From the NCBI GenBank assembly GCA_029865515.1, contig JAOUGQ010000223.1:1-5206 (forward strand): DNA of 5,206 nt, written 5' to 3'. The notes beneath the pieces are model-generated. The model was given only the letters and a program-made list of their open reading frames with translations, made no database searches and had not been told where the DNA came from. Position 1 is the stretch's first letter; the number at the start of each line of letters is the position of its first letter. Positions 1 through 3,207 of this stretch are shown here, in pieces. Position numbers and translations under genes: made by a program. This stretch comes from Nitrospirota bacterium (lineage in GTDB: Bacteria > Nitrospirota > Nitrospiria > Nitrospirales > UBA8639).

Positions 1-498
1 GACATCGCACAATTGCGGAGGTGTCAAGACGGAGGACGCTATCTGCGCCACCAGTTTATTTGTTCCGACACCTGCCACGCTCTGGAGTCCGAGCCGGTGA
101 GAAATGTCTCGTTCCAGGCGCATCGTGGTGTCGCAGGCAGCGCCGAACAGGCGAGTGGTGCCGGTCAGATCTAAGAAAAAATGGCCGGGCTTATAGGATT
201 CCCATACTGGTGCGACCGGTGTAATCGAAGGCAGCAGTGCCTGATGGGCACGGGATACGCGGAAGGGACTCGGGGGAACAAGCCGAAGCGAGGGGCAGCG
301 TCGCCTGGCCCGATCGGCTGGAAGCCCAGGCCGCACGCCTGCGTCTTCGGCTTCGGCGGAGACTTCACGGATGATGGCCCGAGATGCATGTGCTGAAGCC
401 ACGGCGACAGGTCTGGTGCGTAAGGTCGGATCGTCGAGACGTGCCAGGGCCACTTCGAATCGTGGAATACCTATGCAGACAATCTGTCGATCCATCAT
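1..498 (-). CDS. imuB: ImuB-like Y-family DNA polymerase homologue, 3' end beyond window
   Basis: An uninterrupted minus-strand frame runs from ATG at 498 to base 1 (166 codons) and leaves the window. It starts MMDRQIVCIGIPRFEVALAR, and either of the two adjacent ATGs (498 or 495) could be the start; neither has a clear Shine-Dalgarno. Y-family signatures are visible: HFFLDLTGTTRLFG (residues 106-119), matching the VYLDVT-type palm strand of DinB, and VAGVGTNKLVAQIAS (141-155), matching the helix-hairpin-helix region that reads GIGxNKxxAKxAS in DinB. The acidic residues that catalyse nucleotide addition appear absent. The position of the first Asp (DMD in DinB) reads GIP, and the Asp-Glu pair before the palm strand reads GH. 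ImuB proteins are known to be catalytically dead adaptors linking the beta clamp to ImuA and DnaE2 in SOS mutagenesis. The gene lies downstream of a LexA-like repressor on the same strand, consistent with an SOS cassette. The alternative is a divergent active DinB, which the missing acids argue against. The assignment to the Y family is firm; the ImuB subtype is an inference. Confidence 0.85.
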   Translation of the reverse strand, partial: MMDRQIVCIGIPRFEVALARLDDPTLRTRPVAVASAHASRAIIREVSAEAEDAGVRPGLPADRARRRCPSLRLVPPSPFRVSRAHQALLPSITPVAPVWESYKPGHFFLDLTGTTRLFGAACDTTMRLERDISHRLGLQSVAGVGTNKLVAQIASSVLTPPQLCDV

Positions 499-570
499 CG
501 TAAAAATGGAGATTTCACCATTCAGGCATTGGGCGAATAACGTGGAGCTGCAATAGTCTCCACCCGGTCC

Positions 571-655
571 GTCATCCTGAGTAAAGGAAGGATCTCGTTG
601 CGCCCTGGTTTCTCAACCTGGGCACAGAGATCCTTCGCCTGGGGCTCAGGATAAC
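571..655. repeat. Long imperfect palindrome (REP/MITE-like hairpin) between the repressor gene and imuB
   Basis: The outer left arm (571-596, beginning GTCATCCTGAG and ending GAAGGATCTC) is matched by the reverse complement of the right arm (627-655, beginning GAGATCCTTCG and ending CTCAGGATAAC). The arms differ in the middle and by a small length difference. Inside them is a second inverted pair, GCCCTGGTT (602-610) and AACCTGGGC (615-623), around a TCTC loop. The whole can therefore fold into one long hairpin. The outer sequence resembles a palindrome type I remember as dispersed in many environmental bacterial genomes; I cannot count copies here. It could also act as a transcript-stabilising or attenuating structure between the two genes. 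There is no run of T beside it, so I do not call it an intrinsic terminator. Confidence 0.75.
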
Positions 656-721
656 AGGCATTTTCCTCATTATTTCCGACATCGTTCATGGGGAATCTAT
701 CCTGGAATTTTCAAGATCCAT

Positions 722-1264
722 TTACCCGCAGTGTCGAATGACCCCGATCACGACTCCTTCAATCACGAACTCATCCTGTGGTGTTACCAGAATGGGTGCC
801 ATGGTCGTATTTGCCGGATGCAGTTCAATCTGCCCCTCTTTGCGGTAATACTTCTTGATTGTTGCCTCCTGATTCACCAGCGCGACCACGGTTTGGCCAT
901 TTCTCGCCGCTCGCTGTTTATGCACAATCACCAGGTCGCCAGGCAGAATGCCTTCATCCCGCATCGACTCGCCTTTTACCCGTAGCGCGAAATTATCCCC
1001 TGTCCTCAGCATGGATGGTGGAACCTCTACCAGTTCAGTTTGGGGAATGGGTTCAATCGGGTTGCCGGCGGCGACGATCCCGGCCATGGGAATCTGTGTG
1101 GGGGAATCCAGTTGTGAGAGAATGGCCTCCACCACTCCAGGAATCCGGCGCATCCCGCATTCATACCGGGTGATCGTCATGCGAGTGGTGCGGAGGCGTT
1201 CAGCCAGTTGGTTTTGGGTTAAACCCAGGCGTTGACGAATCTGTTTGAAGGCTTCAGGTGTCAT
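722..1264 (-). CDS. LexA-like repressor: Cro/C1-type HTH fused to S24 autoprotease domain
   Basis: This 180-residue protein has a Cro/C1 (XRE) helix-turn-helix at residues 4-42 (QIRQRLGLTQNQLAERL, then a recognition helix around RMTITRYECG). The C-terminal domain, residues 59-176, is of the LexA/UmuD type. The autoproteolysis machinery is complete: scissile Ala66-Gly67 in IVAAGNPIEP, nucleophile Ser100 in KGESMRDEGILPGD, and general base Lys137 in ATIKKYY. The 34- and 37-residue spacings nearly match those in E. coli LexA (84/85, 119, 156). The expected role is a DNA-damage-responsive repressor that RecA filaments induce to cleave itself. It differs from classical LexA, whose N-terminal domain is a winged helix, and is closer in layout to phage CI-type repressors; at 180 residues it is shorter than E. 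coli LexA (202). It sits upstream of imuB on the same strand, which favours a host SOS role over a prophage one. ATG 1264 has no Shine-Dalgarno and an in-frame stop lies 36 bases upstream, so the N terminus is well bounded. Confidence 0.93.
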   Translation of the reverse strand: MTPEAFKQIRQRLGLTQNQLAERLRTTRMTITRYECGMRRIPGVVEAILSQLDSPTQIPMAGIVAAGNPIEPIPQTELVEVPPSMLRTGDNFALRVKGESMRDEGILPGDLVIVHKQRAARNGQTVVALVNQEATIKKYYRKEGQIELHPANTTMAPILVTPQDEFVIEGVVIGVIRHCG

Positions 1265-1281
1265 GTAACCAATGGTTACAT
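1263..1281. promoter_or_regulatory. Palindromic operator over the repressor start codon
   Basis: The sequence ATGTAACCAATGGTTACAT has perfect 9-bp arms (1263-1271 and 1273-1281) around a single central base. It is the most regular palindrome near the repressor gene and includes the ATG start codon (1262-1264 on the minus strand) and the putative -10 element. A dimeric repressor bound here would block its own promoter, so autoregulation is the natural reading. I see no second copy elsewhere in the window, including in front of imuB (499-721) or the TerC gene. It resembles neither the E. coli (CTGT-N8-ACAG) nor the Bacillus (GAAC-N4-GTTC) SOS box. Confidence 0.7.
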
Positions 1282-1301
1282 ATAGGGCTGAGAGGTGTCA
1301 A
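1273..1301 (-). promoter_or_regulatory. Putative sigma-70 promoter of the repressor gene, likely leaderless
   Basis: On the minus strand, a perfect -35 hexamer TTGACA (1301-1296) is followed after 17 bases by TAACCA (1278-1273), a weak -10 match. An overlapping AACCAT (1277-1272) is preceded by TG one base away and could be an extended -10. Either would place the start of transcription at about 1264-1267, on or next to the ATG. With no ribosome-binding sequence upstream, this points to leaderless translation. The -35 is clear; the -10 is weak. Confidence 0.5.
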
Positions 1302-1604
1302 GGAGGGGAAGTGGAAAATAGAAACGCAGGCGGAATTTCTGGCTAATCCCATAACTCGTTGACTTCTTTTGAGGTTTTATCAAGACTACCTCCCGCAAAA
1401 TGTCGGACATATCGTGTCATCCATTTTCAGTTCAGTGGAATTTCTCACTTTAAGGAGGTTGGCTCACCTCTAGAGGCAGGTCTGTCGGGGGAGATGGTGA
1501 GTAACGGACAGAGCTGATTTGCCCATATCTGCCCTGGTCCCGACGAACCATTCATCATGAGTTTTGGCACCGTTCATAACCGTTAAAAGAAAGAAGAGGA
1601 ACAT
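1302..1604. other. Non-coding interval upstream of the TerC gene with possible RNA stems
   Basis: No convincing gene is seen in these roughly 300 bases. Possible stems in the plus-strand transcript are GAGGT/ACCTC (1455-1459 with 1466-1470), TCTGTC/GACAGA (1481-1486 with 1507-1512), GTCGGG/CCCGAC (1484-1489 with 1539-1544) and GGCAG/CTGCC (1475-1479 with 1529-1533). Some of these exclude or cross one another. A TTGACT at 1359-1364 could be a -35 element for the TerC gene, but no good -10 follows it. The stretch GGGGAGATGG (1487-1496) is only loosely like the GGGGAGTAG of manganese riboswitches, which often precede TerC-family genes. I do not call a riboswitch. Confidence 0.4.
1595..1600 (+). 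promoter_or_regulatory. Ribosome-binding site of the TerC gene
   Basis: AGAGGA lies four bases before the first ATG (1605) and seven before the second (1608), so spacing alone slightly favours the second. The E. coli homologue YgdQ begins MLFAW, which lines up with MMFEW from 1605, so I keep the first. Confidence 0.6.
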
Positions 1605-2351
1605 ATGATGTTTGAATGGCTGGCAAGTCCTGAAGGCTGGATCGCACTCGGCACATTAACCGCATTAGAAATTGTGTTGGGGATCGATAACATTATCTTT
1701 ATCTCCATTCTTGTCGGACGCCTTCCCGAAAGGCAGCGGGCACTTGCCAGAAGGACGGGGCTTGGCCTCGCCATGATGGCGCGCCTGGCGTTGCTATTTT
1801 CGATTTCCTGGGTCATGGGATTAACCGAACCGTGGGTGACGGTGTTCACTCATGCGATTTCAGGGCGCGATGTGATTCTGGTCGGAGGCGGTTTGTTTCT
1901 GTTGTTCAAAGCGACGCATGAAATCCATAATAGCCTGGAAGGGGTAGAAGAGAGCGGTCCCACAGTTGTGGTCGCCAGCCTGGGAATGGTTCTGCTCCAG
2001 ATTGCAGTTTTGGATATTGTGTTTTCGCTGGATTCGGTCATCACGGCGGTCGGCCTGGTCGATCAGGTGTCTCTCATGGCCATCGCGATCATCCTGGCTG
2101 TGGTCGTGATGCTCATGGCGGCTAAAGCGATTGGAGATTTTGTGGATGAGCATCCAACGATCAAAATTCTTGCCCTCTCGTTTCTCATTCTCGTGGGTGT
2201 CACGCTCATGGTGGAGGGGTTCGATGTGCATGTGCCGAAGGGCTATATTTATTTTGCGATGGCGTTTTCTGTTACGGTGGAAATGCTCAATGTTCGCATG
2301 CGGAAAAAACGGATGGCCCCGGTCAAACTCTACAAGCCAATTTCTGAATAG
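1605..2351 (+). CDS. TerC family integral membrane protein (YgdQ-like)
   Basis: This complete 248-residue polytopic inner-membrane protein has a length and sequence close to E. coli YgdQ. Both TerC signature segments are present: LEIVLGIDNIIFISIL (residues 21-36) and VLDIVFSLDSVITAVG (135-150). Their acidic and polar residues (Glu22, Asp28, Asn29, Asp137, Asp143, Ser144) sit in membrane helices and are thought to form the ion site. A third conserved block, FLILVGVTLMVEGFDVHVPK (193-212), leads into the last helix. Basic clusters such as RRTG (49-52) and RMRKKRM (231-237) fall in likely cytoplasmic segments. TerC proteins are linked to tellurite resistance and, in several bacteria, to manganese or other metal export; the substrate here cannot be read from sequence. 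The gene appears to be a single transcription unit, divergent from the repressor gene. No CBS or CorC domain is fused at the C terminus, unlike longer relatives. Confidence 0.95.
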   Translation: MMFEWLASPEGWIALGTLTALEIVLGIDNIIFISILVGRLPERQRALARRTGLGLAMMARLALLFSISWVMGLTEPWVTVFTHAISGRDVILVGGGLFLLFKATHEIHNSLEGVEESGPTVVVASLGMVLLQIAVLDIVFSLDSVITAVGLVDQVSLMAIAIILAVVVMLMAAKAIGDFVDEHPTIKILALSFLILVGVTLMVEGFDVHVPKGYIYFAMAFSVTVEMLNVRMRKKRMAPVKLYKPISE

Positions 2352-2374
2352 CTGAAGGCTGTTCAGAGGGGGGA

Positions 2375-2718
2375 TTGAGGATCGTCAGCCTATTTTTGGT
2401 TATTGAAGCAATTGAGTATGCGTTAAAAAAAGAAGCTCTTGATTTATTTCAAACAGGATTTATGAAACAGATGGCAGAAGCCGTATCCTATTATGTTGCA
2501 CCAATGTTTTTGGGACATCGTGCTTCCGATTGCACAGCATTAGAAGCCAAAGTTAATAATGGAACTATTTTCTTTGTTGAATGTGATGGTCAGCCTCTCG
2601 CGATTACTGCCGATCATGTCTATGCCGGAATTTAGAGAGAAAAGAAAGTGAATTTGATCTCATTGTTGATCCAGTTGAGTGCATTCAGGTGAATGTCAGG
2701 CTGAATGAAAAAAGCTAA
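2375..2718 (+). pseudogene. Frameshifted N-terminal fragment resembling a trypsin-like (S1) peptidase protein
   Basis: The open frame from TTG 2375 (behind AGAGGGGGGA) ends at TAG 2633-2635 after 86 codons. An internal ATG at 2462 (residue 30) is an alternative, possibly the original, start. Residues 61-86 read NNGTIFFVECDGQPLAITADHVYAGI. The G-x-x-FFV strand followed by ITADHV resembles the strand and catalytic-His region (TAAHC/TAAHV) of S1-fold peptidases and related bacterial proteins. At the stop, the -1 frame continues with plausible protein sequence, LERKESEFDL then IVDPVECIQVNVRLNEKS, to TAA 2716-2718. Adding one base near 2632 would give HVYAGYLERKESEF, so a single-base deletion is the simplest explanation. 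Even so joined, the product of about 110 residues lacks the Asp and Ser parts of the triad. The region is AT-rich compared with its neighbours. A short genuine protein of 86 residues is possible but less likely. The family assignment is tentative. Confidence 0.5.
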
Positions 2719-3146
2719 AAAACAAAAACCAGGTGCTCTGGTTATTCCTTTTCGGACGTCGAATTCTCCTTTTTGGGCTGTTTCCAGACCTTTGAGGAAT
2801 TCTCCCACCATTTTTCCTGCTTCTTCCGGTTCCATGCTTTGAATGTTCTCCATCGCGGGAGCCATCTTTTCCAAATTTGTGGCCATCCGGCGGGCAGCCA
2901 TCTCACTGCTAACATTGGAGACAATCAGGAGAAGGCCTATGATGACAAATACCTGGAAGCTGTTTTTACATTCAATTGATGGACCTCTTCCGTAGCGAGA
3001 AACATCAGATACATGCACCACGCAATGCCGACGATCGATCCAAGATGGGGGAGTAGGCTGATGAGGGCGGTGAGTAGGCAAATAAAATAGCTGAGAAAGG
3101 CTATATATATTGGTAGGCATAGTTGTATCATCCAGGGGAAAAACAT
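2632..3146 (-). pseudogene. Frameshifted, probably 5'-truncated membrane protein remnant (Yip1-like)
   Basis: From ATG 3146 one minus-strand frame encodes two hydrophobic segments (residues 7-32 and 38-51, including LLPHLGSIVGIAWCMYLMFL), then TEEVHQLNVK, and stops at TAG 2937-2939. The overlapping -1 frame takes over with NSFQVFVIIGLLLIVSNV, a third membrane helix, then a charged tail including EEAGKMVGEFLKGLE. Re-reading one A at the five-base run 2963-2967 joins the frames as HQLNVKNSFQVFVIIG. The pattern of proline-glycine linker, helix, short His-containing loop and last helix is like the C-terminal half of Yip1-domain proteins. The usual N-terminal half is absent, and ATG 3146 has no ribosome-binding site and an in-frame stop 21 bases upstream. 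Downstream of about 2720 the frame runs antisense over the neighbouring peptidase-like fragment, so the last 30 or so residues to the stop at 2632 are probably not original. The start of the second frame at 3183 is a shadow. Family identity is a tentative inference. Confidence 0.45.
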
Positions 3147-3207
3147 AGGATGAGCTATCTTCCCTCATCGAACACTCGTTCACTCATTTTATTCCCATCC
3201 TGATCGC

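Noticed and set aside
21..556. Plus-strand open frames and a minus-strand frame at 171-389 over the left region
   Set aside because: They lie over the minus-strand imuB frame, which shows clear Y-family motifs; their own translations are low-complexity and Arg/Pro-rich with no recognisable domain.
522..689. Minus-strand 55-residue open frame starting ATG at 689 and crossing the hairpin
   Set aside because: Much of it is translated palindrome, it has no ribosome-binding site, and it overlaps the imuB start region in another frame. It is probably accidental.
731..1235. Plus-strand open frames opposite the repressor gene
   Set aside because: Antisense shadows of a gene with a complete HTH and S24 domain.
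1487..1544. Manganese (yybP-ykoY) riboswitch upstream of the TerC gene
   Set aside because: The invariant GGGGAGTAG is not matched exactly and I cannot find the second conserved segment or the four-helix layout; kept only as a check under findings.
1583..2231. Minus-strand open frames opposite the TerC gene
   Set aside because: Antisense shadows; the His/Asp-rich translation at 1860-2231 simply reflects the reverse of hydrophobic codons.
2352..2366. CTGAA/TTCAG hairpin after the TerC gene as a terminator
   Set aside because: The stem is only five pairs and is followed by G-rich sequence instead of a T run.
2963..2970. Programmed -1 ribosomal frameshift site in the membrane protein remnant
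   Set aside because: The run is T-AAAAA-C in the mRNA, not the A-AAA-AAG or A-AAA-AAC heptamer in the required phase, and no downstream stem is obvious; an indel is simpler.
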